From Streptomyces sp. NRRL F-5630 (GTDB lineage Bacteria; Actinomycetota; Actinomycetes; Streptomycetales; Streptomycetaceae): a stretch of 64,000 bases of DNA. The notes under the pieces are model-generated. The model was not told the origin of the DNA and ran no database searches. It worked only from the letters and a program-made list of their open reading frames with translations. Location of the stretch: the NCBI RefSeq assembly GCF_000719475.1, contig NZ_JOGO01000027.1, positions 1-64,000 of the forward strand, given 5' to 3'. Within the stretch, counting starts at the first letter, position 1; every line of letters starts with the position of its first letter. Shown piece by piece: positions 38,428-47,982 of the stretch. The translations under genes and the position numbers were made by a program.

Positions 38428-40248
38428 TCACAGGCTCTTCGGCGCCCTGATCCCCAGCAGTCCCAGGCCCGCCGCCAGCGTCCTGCCCGTCAGCTCGCAC
38501 AGGAAGAGGCGGTTCGCCACGACCTCCGGCGCGTTGTCGTCCGACAGGACGTGGCACTGGTCGTAGAACGTCGTGTACAGCGAGGCCGTCTGGTAGAGGT
38601 ACGCGGCGAGCTTGTGCGGCGCGTACTCGTGGGTCGCCTCCAGGACCTGGTCCCCGAAGGCGTCGAGGTGCAGGCCCAGGGCGCGCTCCGCCGGGGCGAG
38701 CGGCAGCTCCGGGTGCGCGGCCGGGGCCGGGGCGCCCGAGTCGGTCGCGCGCCGCAGGATCGACTGGATACGGGCGTACGCGTACTGGATGTACACGCTG
38801 GTGTCGCCGTTGAGCGAGACCATCTGGTCCAGGTCGAACTTGTAGTCCCGGCTCGCCGAGGTCGACAGGTCCGCGTACTTGACCGCGCCGATGCCGACCT
38901 GCGCGCCCCGCTCCGCGATCTCGTCCTCGCTCAGCTGCCCCTTGACGTCCTTCTCGCGCACGACCGCGGTCGCCCGCTCGACGGCCTCGTCGAGGAGGTC
39001 CACGAGCCGGACGCTCTCGCCCGCCCGCGTCTTGAACGGCTTGCCGTCCGCGCCGAGCACCGTGCCGAAGGCGAGCTGCACGGCCCGGACGTCCTCGCTC
39101 AGCCAGCCCGCCCGCCTCGCGGTCTCGAAGACCATCTTGAAGTGCAGCGCCTGCCGCGCGTCCACGACGTAGAGGAGCGTGTCCGCCTTGAGGTCGAAGA
39201 CCCGGTTGCGGATCGCCGAGAGGTCGGTCGCCGCGTACCCGAAGCCGCCGTTCGACTTCCGCACGATGAGCGGGACCGGGTTGCCGTCCGGGCCCTTCAC
39301 GTCGTCGAAGAAGACGCACAGCGCGCCCTCGGAGCGCACCGCGACGCCCGACCGCTCCAAGAGGTCGCACGTCTCGGCGAGCATGTCGTTGTACCCGGAC
39401 TCGCCGACGATGTCGGCGTCCCTGATGTCCATGTCGAGCTTGCCGAAGAGCGCGTTGAAGTAGACCTTCGACTCGTCCACGAAGCGGTGCCAGTAGCGGA
39501 GGGTCTCCTCGTCACCGGCCTGGAGGTCCACGACCCGGCGCCTGGCCCGGTCCTTGAAGCCCTCGTCCTCGTCGAAGAGCCGCTTCGATGCCTTGTAGAC
39601 CCGGTTCAGGTTCGACATGGCCGCTTCACCGGCGGCCTGGGACGCCTCACCGGAGCCGGAGCCGGAGCCGGAGCCGGAGGCCGCGTCCGAGCGGTCCAGC
39701 TCCGCCGGGTGCTCGATGAGGTACTGGATGAGCATCCCGAACTGCGTGCCCCAGTCGCCGATGTGGTGCCGCCTGATCACGGTCTCGCCGGTGAACTCCA
39801 GCATCCGCATCACGGCGTCGCCGATGACCGCCGAGCGCAGGTGCCCGACGTGCATCTCCTTGGCCACGTTCGGCTGCGCGTAGTCGATCACGGTCCGGCC
39901 CGGGTGCTCCGCGTACGGGACGCCGAGCCGCTCACCGGCAGCGGTCCGCGCCGCCAGGTTCCGTACGAGCGCCTCGTCCGAGACCGTGATGTTGAGGAAG
40001 CCGGGGCCCGAGACCTCGACCTCCTTGATCACCGTGCTGTCCGGGAGCGCCGCCACGACCCGCGTCGCCAGCTCCCGCGGATTGGCCTTGGCCTTCTTCG
40101 CGAGCGCGAGCACCCCGTTGGCCTGGTAGTCGGCCCGGTCGCTTCGGCGCAGCAGCGGGTCGGCGTCCCCGGCGGCCGGCAGGGCGGCGGCGAGAGCGTC
40201 CTTGAGCTGCTGTTCGACGGAAGCGGTGAGGGACGTGACCGAAGCCAT
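38428..40248 (-). CDS. argS: Arginyl-tRNA synthetase
   Basis: 606 aa, class I. N-terminal Add-1 domain for tRNA binding at 1-100 ([12 protein letters not shown]). The HIGH motif is HVGH at 133-136 ([14 protein letters not shown]). As in many ArgRS there is no canonical KMSKS. C-terminal DALR-type anticodon domain is at about 480-606. A Ser/Gly run ([11 protein letters not shown]) at about 190-205 is an unusual low-complexity insert in the catalytic part. ATG at 40248. Divergent from lysS. It attaches arginine to tRNA(Arg) and is likely essential. Confidence 0.97.
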   Translation of the reverse strand: MASVTSLTASVEQQLKDALAAALPAAGDADPLLRRSDRADYQANGVLALAKKAKANPRELATRVVAALPDSTVIKEVEVSGPGFLNITVSDEALVRNLAARTAAGERLGVPYAEHPGRTVIDYAQPNVAKEMHVGHLRSAVIGDAVMRMLEFTGETVIRRHHIGDWGTQFGMLIQYLIEHPAELDRSDAASGSGSGSGSGEASQAAGEAAMSNLNRVYKASKRLFDEDEGFKDRARRRVVDLQAGDEETLRYWHRFVDESKVYFNALFGKLDMDIRDADIVGESGYNDMLAETCDLLERSGVAVRSEGALCVFFDDVKGPDGNPVPLIVRKSNGGFGYAATDLSAIRNRVFDLKADTLLYVVDARQALHFKMVFETARRAGWLSEDVRAVQLAFGTVLGADGKPFKTRAGESVRLVDLLDEAVERATAVVREKDVKGQLSEDEIAERGAQVGIGAVKYADLSTSASRDYKFDLDQMVSLNGDTSVYIQYAYARIQSILRRATDSGAPAPAAHPELPLAPAERALGLHLDAFGDQVLEATHEYAPHKLAAYLYQTASLYTTFYDQCHVLSDDNAPEVVANRLFLCELTGRTLAAGLGLLGIRAPKSL

Positions 40249-40279
40249 AAGAGAGGGAGCCGTTCTCCTCGGGGGTGCA

Positions 40280-40310
40280 GATACTCCCGCCAGTATCCCA
40301 CCAGCGGGAG
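40280..40310 (-). promoter_or_regulatory. Overlapping inverted repeats in the argS leader
   Basis: GATACT/AGTATC (40280-40285, 40292-40297) and CTCCCGC/GCGGGAG (40284-40290, 40304-40310) are perfect inverted repeats that share bases, so only one hairpin can form at a time. They are 32-62 nt before the argS start. This could be an alternative-structure leader. Confidence 0.4.
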
Positions 40311-40460
40311 AGGGCTCTCGAACGGTTATCGGGCCGCCCCGGACGGCGCCCGCGGACCGTCCCGGCGGGCGGCGTCCCCTCCCGCTTCCCCCCACGCCCC
40401 CGCTCCTGGGACAATGGCCGGGACCATCCCCGTTCTCCCCGGAAGAAGGACGTGCCGATC

Positions 40461-42191
40461 GTGGCTCAGAGCACAGAGACCGCAGACTGGGTCTCCCGTT
40501 ACGCCGACGAGGTCATCGCCGAGTCCGAGCGTCGTGCCCCGGGCAAACCGGTCGTCGTCGCCTCCGGGCTCTCGCCCTCGGGCCCCATCCACCTCGGCAA
40601 CCTGCGCGAGGTCATGACCCCGCACCTCGTCGCCGACGAGATCCGCAGGCGCGGGTACGAGGTGCGCCACCTCATCTCGTGGGACGACTACGACCGCTAC
40701 CGCAAGGTCCCGAACGGCGTCGAGGGCGTCGACGAGTCCTGGGCGGCGCACATCGGCAAGCCGCTCACCTCCGTCCCGGCCCCGAAGGGCTCCGCGTACC
40801 CGAACTGGGCGGAGCACTTCAAGGCCGCCATGGTGGACGCGCTCGCCGACCTCGGGGTCGAGTTCGACGGCATCAGCCAGACCGCGCAGTACACGGCGGG
40901 CGTCTACCGCGAGCAGATCCTGCACGCGATGCGCGAGCGCGGCCGTATCGACGCGATCCTCGACCAGTACCGCACGAAGAAGGACCCGAAGGGCGCCAAG
41001 AAGAGCCAGAAGCCCCTCGACGAGGCCGAGGTCGAGGCCGCCGAGGGCTCCGGCGCGGCGAGCGAGGACGACGGCAGCGGCGGCGCGGGCGGCTACTACC
41101 CGTACAAGCCCTACTGCGGGAACTGCGCGAAGGACCTCACGGTCGTCACGGCGTACGACGACGAGAGCACCGAGCTGTCCTACACGTGCGCCGACTGCGG
41201 CTTCTCGGAGACGGTCAGGCTGTCCGAGTTCAACCGCGGGAAGCTCGTCTGGAAGGTCGACTGGCCCATGCGCTGGGCCTTCGAGGGCGTGATCTTCGAA
41301 CCGTCCGGTGTGGACCACTCCTCGCCGGGTTCCTCGTACGTCGTCGGCGGGCAGATCGTCCGCGAGATCTTCGGCGGCACGCAGCCCATCGGCCCGATGT
41401 ACGCGTTCGTCGGCATCAGCGGCATGGCGAAGATGTCCAGCTCCAAGGGCGGGGTCCCGACCCCGGCCGACGCGCTGCGCATCATGGAGGCGCCGCTCCT
41501 GCGCTGGCTCTACGCGCGCCGCCGCCCGAACCAGTCGTTCAAGATCGCTTTCGACCAGGAGATCCAGCGCCTGTACGACGAGTGGGACAAGCTCGGCGCG
41601 AAGGTCGCGGACGGCTCGGCGCTCCCTGCCGACACCGCCGCGTACACGCGCGCGGTCGGCACGGCGGCGGGCCCGCTGCCCGCGACGCCGCGCCCGCTCC
41701 CGTACCGCACCCTCGCCTCCGTCGCCGACATCACGGCGGGCGCGGAGGACCAGACGCTGCGCATCCTCGGCGAGCTGGACCCGAACCACCCGCTCGCCTC
41801 GCTCGACGAGGTGCGGCCCCGGCTCGACCGCGCCGAGGCGTGGATCTCCACGTACGTCGCGGCCGACCAGCGCACGGTGGTGCGGACCGAGCCGGACGCG
41901 GAGCTGCTGGGCTCGCTCGGCGAGACCGACCGCGAGTCGCTGCGGCTCCTCGCCGAGGGGCTCAGCACCCACTGGTCGCTCGACGGCCTGACGACGCTCG
42001 TCTACGGCGTGCCGAAGATCATGGCCGGGCTCGACCCGGAGGCGAAGCCGACGCCGGAGCTGAAGACCGCGCAGCGCACGTTCTTCGCGCTCCTGTACCG
42101 CCTCCTCGTCGGCCGCGACACGGGCCCGCGCCTGCCCACGCTGCTGCTCGCGGTGGGTGCGGAGCGCGTGCGGTTCCTGCTGGGGCAGTGA
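40461..42191 (+). CDS. lysS: Lysyl-tRNA synthetase, class I type
   Basis: 576 aa, the class I (archaeal-type) LysRS and not the common bacterial class II enzyme. The HIGH-like motif is HLGN at 44-47 ([16 protein letters not shown]) and KMSSS is at 324-328. Two Cys pairs (C219/C222 in CGNCAKD, C243/C246 in CADCG) would bind zinc. A charged Glu/Gly/Ser segment at about 175-210 is variable. GTG at 40461 has GAAGGA about 10 nt before; GTG at 40452 is too close. Divergent from argS. Confidence 0.95.
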   Translation: MAQSTETADWVSRYADEVIAESERRAPGKPVVVASGLSPSGPIHLGNLREVMTPHLVADEIRRRGYEVRHLISWDDYDRYRKVPNGVEGVDESWAAHIGKPLTSVPAPKGSAYPNWAEHFKAAMVDALADLGVEFDGISQTAQYTAGVYREQILHAMRERGRIDAILDQYRTKKDPKGAKKSQKPLDEAEVEAAEGSGAASEDDGSGGAGGYYPYKPYCGNCAKDLTVVTAYDDESTELSYTCADCGFSETVRLSEFNRGKLVWKVDWPMRWAFEGVIFEPSGVDHSSPGSSYVVGGQIVREIFGGTQPIGPMYAFVGISGMAKMSSSKGGVPTPADALRIMEAPLLRWLYARRRPNQSFKIAFDQEIQRLYDEWDKLGAKVADGSALPADTAAYTRAVGTAAGPLPATPRPLPYRTLASVADITAGAEDQTLRILGELDPNHPLASLDEVRPRLDRAEAWISTYVAADQRTVVRTEPDAELLGSLGETDRESLRLLAEGLSTHWSLDGLTTLVYGVPKIMAGLDPEAKPTPELKTAQRTFFALLYRLLVGRDTGPRLPTLLLAVGAERVRFLLGQ

Positions 42192-42208
42192 GCCGCAGCC
42201 GTGCGGGA

Positions 42209-42242
42209 AAGGGCCGGACCTCCTCTCGGGGGTCCGGCCCTT
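42209..42242. terminator. Hairpin terminator between lysS and the DUF2637 gene
   Basis: A 12-bp perfect stem (AAGGGCCGGACC and complement) with a 10-nt loop, 17 nt past the lysS stop and between converging genes. Confidence 0.7.
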
Positions 42243-42260
42243 CCGGCTGGGCGGGGTGGC

Positions 42261-43844
42261 TCAGGCGGGTGCGTCGGCGTCCAGCTCGCCGGTGTGGCGC
42301 GGCTCGAACTCCGCCAGCCACGCGGCGAGTTCACGCTCGGGGAGCGGGCCGCCCCCGGGGGCGGTGACGTTGTAGTTCTCCAGCAGGTACTTGCCGAACT
42401 GGCGGGGGTTCGGGAAGCCGCCCATCTCGCGCACGTACTGCCGGAAGACGCCGTAGTACGCCTCCTCGCGCGAGATGTCGTCGGGCAGCCAGTCGTCCTT
42501 CCCGGAGGGGGCGTCGCCGGGGGCGGCCTCCTCGGCGGGCGCCTCGGCGGCGGGGGAGTCCTGGTGCCGGCCGGGGACACGGGAGCCGGGAGCGGCCTCG
42601 GCCCCGGAACGCTCGGCGAGGGGCCGGGTGCGGTGCGGACCGGCCGGGACCTGGATGGGCTCCGTCCCCTCTTCCTCCCGCCGCCCCGGCTCCTGCCCGG
42701 GTGCCCGCTGCTCCCGCTCCCGTGCCTGCTCCCGCTCCCGTGCCTGCTCCCGCTCCGGTGCCTGGTCCTGCTGCCCCTCGTGGTCCTGCTGCCCCTCGTA
42801 CCAGTGCTGCGGCTGGTACGGGGCGTGGAAGCGCGGGGCGAAGCGGGGGTCCTCCTCGTCGACCGGGGGCTCCGGGTACTCGGGGTCCTCGGGCAGGGCG
42901 TACGACTCGGGGGCGAAGGACGGGTCGTAGCCGCCCTGGTAGGCCACGGCCTGCGGGTGGCCCTTGAACCACGGGCTCGTCGGCTCCTGCGCGGCGGGCT
43001 GCTCGTGGACGGGCGCGGCCTGCGGCTGCTGGGGCTGCTGGGGTGCGGGGGGCGTGGGTGGCGCGGGCTGCCGCGCGGCCTGGGCCGTGAGCTGGGCCCT
43101 GGGCCCCGCCTCCGTGACGGCCGCCGCCTCCACGGGGGCCACGACGGGCTTGCTCGGGTCGATGCCGGCGGCGGCGAGCCCGTCGGGCGCCGTCTGGGAG
43201 AGCGGGACGCCGTACCGCGCCAGGCGCAGCGGCATGAGCGACTCGACGGGCGCCTTGCGCCGCCAGGAACGGCCGAAGCGGGAGCGCAGCCGGGCCCGGT
43301 AGACGAGCCGCTCCTGCTCCAGCTTGATGACCTCCTCGTAACTGCGCAGCTCCCACAGCTTCATGCGCCGCCACAGCAGGAAGGTCGGCACGGGCGAGAG
43401 CAGCCAGCGGGTGATCCGCACGCCCTCCATGTGCCGGTCCGCCGTGATGTCGGCGATCCGCCCGATCGCGTGCCGCGCGGCCTCGACCGAGACGACGAAG
43501 AGCACGGGGATGACGGCGTGCATGCCGACGCCGAGCGGGTCCGGCCAGGCGGCGGCACCGTTGAAGGCGATCGTCGCGGCTGTGAGCAGCCAGGCGGTCT
43601 GACGGAGCAACGGGAAGGGGATGCGAATCCACGTCAGGAGCAGGTCGAGCGCGAGCAGGACGCAGATGCCCGCGTCGATCCCGATCGGCAGGACGTAGCT
43701 GAAGTTCCCGAAGCCCTTCTCCAGGGCGAGTTCGCGCACGGCCGCGTACGAACCGGCGAAACCGATCCCCGCGATGATCACCGCGCCCGCGACGACCACA
43801 CCCACGAGGATGCGGTGAGTCCGTGTCAACTGCGTCGCGGCCAC
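42261..43844 (-). CDS. DUF2637 membrane protein with repeat-rich tail
   Basis: 527 aa. About four membrane segments in the first 140 residues (HRILVGVVVAGAVIIAGIGFAG and later) form the DUF2637 part, seen on Streptomyces chromosomes and in plasmid spread proteins. A Pro/Gln-rich middle contains tandem hexapeptides of the AREREQ type and EGQQDH repeats. The last 70 residues (ISREEAYYGVFRQYVREMGGFPNPRQFGKYLLENY) are conserved and may bind DNA or a partner. GTG at 43844 has GGAGGG upstream. Role unknown. Confidence 0.8.
   Translation of the reverse strand: MAATQLTRTHRILVGVVVAGAVIIAGIGFAGSYAAVRELALEKGFGNFSYVLPIGIDAGICVLLALDLLLTWIRIPFPLLRQTAWLLTAATIAFNGAAAWPDPLGVGMHAVIPVLFVVSVEAARHAIGRIADITADRHMEGVRITRWLLSPVPTFLLWRRMKLWELRSYEEVIKLEQERLVYRARLRSRFGRSWRRKAPVESLMPLRLARYGVPLSQTAPDGLAAAGIDPSKPVVAPVEAAAVTEAGPRAQLTAQAARQPAPPTPPAPQQPQQPQAAPVHEQPAAQEPTSPWFKGHPQAVAYQGGYDPSFAPESYALPEDPEYPEPPVDEEDPRFAPRFHAPYQPQHWYEGQQDHEGQQDQAPEREQAREREQAREREQRAPGQEPGRREEEGTEPIQVPAGPHRTRPLAERSGAEAAPGSRVPGRHQDSPAAEAPAEEAAPGDAPSGKDDWLPDDISREEAYYGVFRQYVREMGGFPNPRQFGKYLLENYNVTAPGGGPLPERELAAWLAEFEPRHTGELDADAPA
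42708..42798 (-). repeat. Two short tandem-repeat arrays inside the DUF2637 gene
   Basis: An 18-bp unit (CTGCTCCCGCTCCCGTGC) occurs three times at 42708-42761. A second 18-bp unit (TGGTCCTGCTGCCCCTCG) occurs twice at 42763-42798. Both stay in frame and encode repeated Glu/Gln/Arg-rich peptides, so length can vary between strains. Confidence 0.85.
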
Positions 43845-44019
43845 CCGCGATCCCTCCCTCTCGCTGCCAGGCGCCTTCCGACGTGCGCCCCCACAGGTTG
43901 GCACACGCGTTCGGCGGGTGAGGCCACCGGGCGGCCCCGCACGCGCCCTCGCGCACGGGTTCCCGCAAGCCGGAGCGGGGGAGGGGCGTGTCCTGATCGT
44001 TACGGCGGGGGTACGCGAA

Positions 44020-44063
44020 ACCCCCGTACCGGCCGGTCCTGGGGAGGGGCCGGGTACGGGGGT
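44020..44063 (-). terminator. Hairpin after the first DUF3558 gene
   Basis: ACCCCCGTACC-GGCC at 44020-44034 pairs with GGCCGGGTACGGGGGT at 44048-44063 with one bulged base. It lies 18 nt past the stop codon. Confidence 0.6.
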
Positions 44064-44080
44064 GACGGGGTGCGCGGGGC

Positions 44081-45043
44081 TCAGTCCGCCGACTTCTCCT
44101 CGTCGGCGTCCTTGCCGGTGGACGTGTCGGCCGACGCGGAGCCGGAGGGGCTCGCGGCCGGGGACTTCGAGGACGTGGCGTCCTTGCCGGACTTGTCCGC
44201 GTCCGACTTCTTGCCGTCGTCCTTCTTCGGGGACTCGCTCGCACCCTTCGAGGCGTCGTCCGCGCCCGAGTCGCCGGAGCCGTTCCCCGCGCCGCCGTTC
44301 GCCGCCGCGACCGCCGCGACCGCGTCGTCCGCCGCGCGCTTGGCGTTCTTGAGGAGCTTGGCCGGGTCCGGGTCCTTCTCGCCCGCGAGGCCCGCGCCGT
44401 TGTAGTCGAGGGTGAGGACCGCGTTCGCCGTGCGCACGAGCAGCGTCTGCTGCCGGAAGTCCCCCTCCTTCTTCTTCAGCTTGTACGTGACGGCGGTCGC
44501 CTCGTCGCCGAGCCCCGTGAGCTTCTCGCTCTTGAGGCCCTTCGCGTCCGCCGTCGCCCGCGCCGCCGCGATCTGCTTGGCGAGGTAGGAGGCGGCGCGC
44601 TCGTCGCCCGTGCCGAGCGTCGCGTCGGAGTCGAAGCGGACGAGGGCGAGGCTCAGCCAGCGGTACTGCGAACCGTGCACGCCGTTGCTGTCGAGGCTGT
44701 TCCAGGAGCAGGTGCCGCGCGCGTTCAGGTCGTCGGAGCTGCCCTGGCTGCCCTTCTTGTCCTTCGCGGCGGGCACGAGGGCCTTGAGGGTCTTGGCGCT
44801 CACCGCGGCACAGGGCTCGGGGAGCTTCGCGTACTTGGCCCGTACGGTCGCCGTACCGGTGGCCTCGGGGGAGGCGCTGTCGCCCGTCTTCGCGCTCTCG
44901 CCGCTCCCGGCGGCGGCGGACTTCTTGGCGTCGTCCTTCGCCCCCGCGTCGTCGGAGCCGGAGGAGCAGCCCGCCGCCACGAGGATCACGGGAACGGCCG
45001 CGCAGGCGAGTATGCGGGAGAGACGCTGTACTGGTCGGTGCAT
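44081..45043 (-). CDS. DUF3558 lipoprotein 1
   Basis: 320 aa. Lipobox VAAGC after RLSRILACAAVPVILVAAGC. A DUF3558 domain at about 70-240 begins LPEPCAAVSAKTLKALVPAA and has the second Cys in RGTCSWNSL, a likely disulfide. The C-terminal 75 residues are Ser/Asp/Lys-rich and disordered. An outer-face lipoprotein of unknown function. The next gene upstream encodes a related protein on the same strand, an apparent duplication. Confidence 0.82.
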   Translation of the reverse strand: MHRPVQRLSRILACAAVPVILVAAGCSSGSDDAGAKDDAKKSAAAGSGESAKTGDSASPEATGTATVRAKYAKLPEPCAAVSAKTLKALVPAAKDKKGSQGSSDDLNARGTCSWNSLDSNGVHGSQYRWLSLALVRFDSDATLGTGDERAASYLAKQIAAARATADAKGLKSEKLTGLGDEATAVTYKLKKKEGDFRQQTLLVRTANAVLTLDYNGAGLAGEKDPDPAKLLKNAKRAADDAVAAVAAANGGAGNGSGDSGADDASKGASESPKKDDGKKSDADKSGKDATSSKSPAASPSGSASADTSTGKDADEEKSAD

Positions 45044-45183
45044 GGTTCCTTCGCTCAGGTCGGGCGACCGGGGCCACGGGGGCCCGGCCGACAGGTCCGG
45101 TGAGTCACCGTACGCCGGACAAAGGCCCCCGTACGCCCCGTGCGCCTCCCCGGGCTCCGGCGCGAAGCCGCCGTCCCGCCTGC

Positions 45184-46098
45184 TCAGTCCTCGAAGGCGC
45201 TCGCGATCCGGTCCGCCAGTTTCCGTGCCTTGTCCTGCATTTCCCTGCTGTCGGGCACCTCGTCCCCACCGCCCGGCCGCTGCTGGTAGATGACGCTCAC
45301 GACGACGTTCGACGTGCGGAACACCACAGTGACGGTGCGGTGCGAGGCGCCCGCCGAGGCGGTGTCCAGGGAGTCGTTCAGGAAGGCGTCGTTGCCGAGG
45401 CCCGAGAGCGTCCGGGGGAGGAGTTCGGCGGGAGTGGTGGTGCTATCGCCCGAAGTGGTGGGAGAAGGGCTGGTGCTGGCGGATTGCCCGCTCTTGCCCT
45501 TTTCCTTGTCTCCGGCGGAGGGGCTTCCGGAGGGAGAGCCGGAGCCGCCGGGCGACGGGGAGCCGCCGGCGCTCGCGGACGCCGGGCCGCTCGGGGAGCC
45601 GCTCGCGGTCCCGGACGCCGAGCCGCTCGGGGACGGGTCCGGGATGTGCGCGGCGGTGAGGCGCTTCTCGAAGATCTCGCGCGCCCTGTCGTCGTCGCTC
45701 TTCGCCGCGTCGTAGGAGACGACCCGCTCCAGGTCGAGCGTGAGCGAGTCGGTGCGGCCCTCGCCACCGGCGGCCTGGGCGGACTCGGCCTTCCAGGCGC
45801 AGCCGGACTTGCGCTCGTTGTCGAAGGTCGGGGCGAGCGTGCCCGCGTAGCCGTCCTCGCGGTCGTCCGCCGCGAGTTCGCGCAGTCCGGGGAGGAGGGA
45901 GTCGAGCGTCGGGCGGTCGACGGCCTTGCAGGGCTGCGGGAGGGTGTCGAAGCGGCCCGGGCGGGGGGCCGCGGCCGTCGTGGTGTCGCTCGCGCCGCGC
46001 TTGGCGTCCGGGTCCCCGGCGTTCTCGCCGCCCGTGCACCCGGCGAGTGCCACCGCCAGCAGGACCGCGACGCCGGGCGCCCACGCCTTCCCGCGCAT
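45184..46098 (-). CDS. DUF3558 lipoprotein 2
   Basis: 304 aa from ATG at 46098 with GGGGAGC upstream. Lipobox LAGC (APGVAVLLAVALAGCTGG). DUF3558 domain starts LPQPCKAVDRPTLDSLLPGL with a second Cys in RKSGCAWKAE. A Ser/Gly/Pro-rich insert at about 150-205 divides the domain, and the C-terminal part resumes LLPRTLSGLGNDAFLNDSL. Paralogue of the preceding lipoprotein, about 140 bp apart and the same strand. Confidence 0.82.
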   Translation of the reverse strand: MRGKAWAPGVAVLLAVALAGCTGGENAGDPDAKRGASDTTTAAAPRPGRFDTLPQPCKAVDRPTLDSLLPGLRELAADDREDGYAGTLAPTFDNERKSGCAWKAESAQAAGGEGRTDSLTLDLERVVSYDAAKSDDDRAREIFEKRLTAAHIPDPSPSGSASGTASGSPSGPASASAGGSPSPGGSGSPSGSPSAGDKEKGKSGQSASTSPSPTTSGDSTTTPAELLPRTLSGLGNDAFLNDSLDTASAGASHRTVTVVFRTSNVVVSVIYQQRPGGGDEVPDSREMQDKARKLADRIASAFED

Positions 46099-46427
46099 TC
46101 GTGCAGCTCCCCTCGTCACGACCCGCGCCGCCTCGGGGCGCGTGCGGCGCGCCTGGGAGCGGGGTCTCGTGCCGGTTAATCGGTTGCCGCGGGTATGCGG
46201 CCGATGGAGACAATGTGTACCGCACGAGCCGAGGAGCACGCCGGTCGCTTGTCCCTTTTGATGCCCCTGGCTGCGGTATGTGTGACCGCATTTTTGTGTG
46301 AACGAGATGGAGTGCGGGCGCAGTTCTGCCCGTCACATGATCATTTTTGCCCATTCCCGGCTTTTTCCGTCGAGGCGTGTTCGTACGCCCTGACGGGTGT
46401 CCCTGCCGGGTGTTCCGAGGGGGAACC
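46099..46427 (+). promoter_or_regulatory. rtcB leader region with a T-tailed hairpin
   Basis: This 329-bp gap is AT-richer than average. TGCGGT (46272-46277) and ACCGCA (46285-46290) form a 6-bp stem with a 7-nt loop followed by TTTTT (46291-46295). It has the form of a small intrinsic terminator 133 nt before rtcB and may act as an attenuator. Opposite strand upstream of the DUF3558 gene holds no clear site. Confidence 0.45.
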
Positions 46428-47621
46428 ATGCCGTACACCGAACTGCCCGGAGCGCGGGTGCCGATCCGGCTGTGGGCCGACCCGGCCGAGGTCGATCCCG
46501 GCGCGCTCGACCAGCTCCGCAACACCGCGACGCTCCCGTGGATCGCGGGCCTCGCCGTCATGCCGGACGTGCACTACGGCAAGGGCGCCACGGTCGGCTC
46601 GGTGATCGCGATGCGCGACGCGGTGTGCCCGGCGGCGGTCGGTGTGGACATCGGCTGCGGGATGTCGGCGGTCCGCACCTCGCTGACCGCGAACGACCTC
46701 CCCGGCGACCTCTCCCGCCTGCGCGCGCGCATCGAGCAGGCGATCCCGGTCGGGCGCGGGATGCACGCCTCCCCCGTCGACCCGGGCCGTCTGCACGGCT
46801 TCCCCACAGCGGGCTGGGACGACTTCTGGTCGCGCTTCGGCACGGTCGCGGAGGCCGTGCGCTTCCGCCGCGAGCGGGCGGGGCAGCAGATGGGGACGCT
46901 CGGCTCGGGCAACCACATGATCGAGTTCTGCCTCGACTCGGAGGACCAGGTGTGGCTCATGCTCCACTCCGGGTCCCGCAACATCGGCAAGGAACTCGCC
47001 GAGCACCACATCGGCATCGCGCAGGCGCTCCCGCACAACCAGGGCCTCGTCGACCGCGACCTCGCGGTCTTCCTCGCGGGGACCCCGCAGATGGCCGCGT
47101 ACCGCAACGACCTCTACTGGGCGCAGGAGTACGCGAAGCACAACCGCGCCGTGATGATGGGGCTCTTCAAGGACGTCGTCCGCAAGGAGTTCAAGAAGGC
47201 GAAGCCGGTCTTCGCGCAGGAGATCAGCTGCCACCACAACTACGTGGCGGAGGAGCGCTACGAGGGTGTGGACCTGCTCGTGACACGCAAGGGCGCGATC
47301 CGGGCGGGCAGCGGCGAGTACGGGATCATCCCGGGTTCGATGGGCACGTCCTCGTACATCGTGAAGGGCCTCGGCAATGCCGCCGCGTTCAACTCCGCCT
47401 CGCACGGCGCGGGCCGCCGCATGAGCCGCAACGCGGCGAAGCGGCGCTTCACGCTCAAGGACCTGGAGGAGCAGACGCGGGGCGTCGAGTGCCGCAAGGA
47501 CGCGGGCGTCATCGACGAGATCCCGGCCGCTTACAAGCCGATCGAGCAGGTCATGGAGCGGCAGCGGGACCTCGTGGAGGTCGTCGCGAAGCTCAAGCAG
47601 GTGGTGTGCGTCAAGGGCTGA
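46428..47621 (+). CDS. rtcB: RNA-splicing ligase RtcB
   Basis: 397 aa. RtcB joins RNA 2',3'-cyclic phosphate or 3'-phosphate ends to 5'-OH ends using GTP and manganese. The active-site residues are present: DIGCGM (C77), GSGNHMIEF (H163), HSGSRNIGK (H180), SCHHNY and the guanylylated His in SHGAGRRMSR (H326). Length is at the lower end for the family. No archease or RNA cyclase gene is next to it. ATG at 46428 follows GAGGGGGAA. Confidence 0.95.
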   Translation: MPYTELPGARVPIRLWADPAEVDPGALDQLRNTATLPWIAGLAVMPDVHYGKGATVGSVIAMRDAVCPAAVGVDIGCGMSAVRTSLTANDLPGDLSRLRARIEQAIPVGRGMHASPVDPGRLHGFPTAGWDDFWSRFGTVAEAVRFRRERAGQQMGTLGSGNHMIEFCLDSEDQVWLMLHSGSRNIGKELAEHHIGIAQALPHNQGLVDRDLAVFLAGTPQMAAYRNDLYWAQEYAKHNRAVMMGLFKDVVRKEFKKAKPVFAQEISCHHNYVAEERYEGVDLLVTRKGAIRAGSGEYGIIPGSMGTSSYIVKGLGNAAAFNSASHGAGRRMSRNAAKRRFTLKDLEEQTRGVECRKDAGVIDEIPAAYKPIEQVMERQRDLVEVVAKLKQVVCVKG

Positions 47622-47787
47622 GGGACGGGGCGCGGCGGGGCTCGGGGCGCCGCCGCGCCCGCGCCCGGCCGCCCGCGCCGCCTCGGCCGGACGGGCGTGA
47701 CGCCCTGGCCGGACGGGCGTGACGCCCACCCGCCTCGGCCGTGACGCCCACCCGCCTCGGCCGGACAGCCGTCGCGCCCGTGCCGCC

Positions 47788-47982
47788 TCAGCCCGCGTGC
47801 TTGATCGCGAGGATCAGGACGAAGGCGACGAGGTGGATGCCGAAGAGGAAGTAGCCCAGGTACCACCACAGGTACCGCTCGTTGCGCTTCTCCTCGGCGA
47901 GCCTGCGCCGGTCGTACTCCTGCTCCAGGCGGGCGAGCGGATCGGCCTCCGGAGGGACCTCCGGGGGGCCGTCAGGATTCAC
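47788..47982 (-). CDS. Small single-pass membrane protein
   Basis: 64 aa from GTG at 47982 with AAGGTG 5 nt upstream. An acidic/basic N half (ADPLARLEQEYDRRRLAEEKRNERYL) precedes one C-terminal membrane segment (WWYLGYFLFGIHLVAFVLILAIKHAG). The start overlaps the SDR stop by 11 nt, so it is translationally coupled. Function unknown. Confidence 0.7.
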   Translation of the reverse strand: MNPDGPPEVPPEADPLARLEQEYDRRRLAEEKRNERYLWWYLGYFLFGIHLVAFVLILAIKHAG

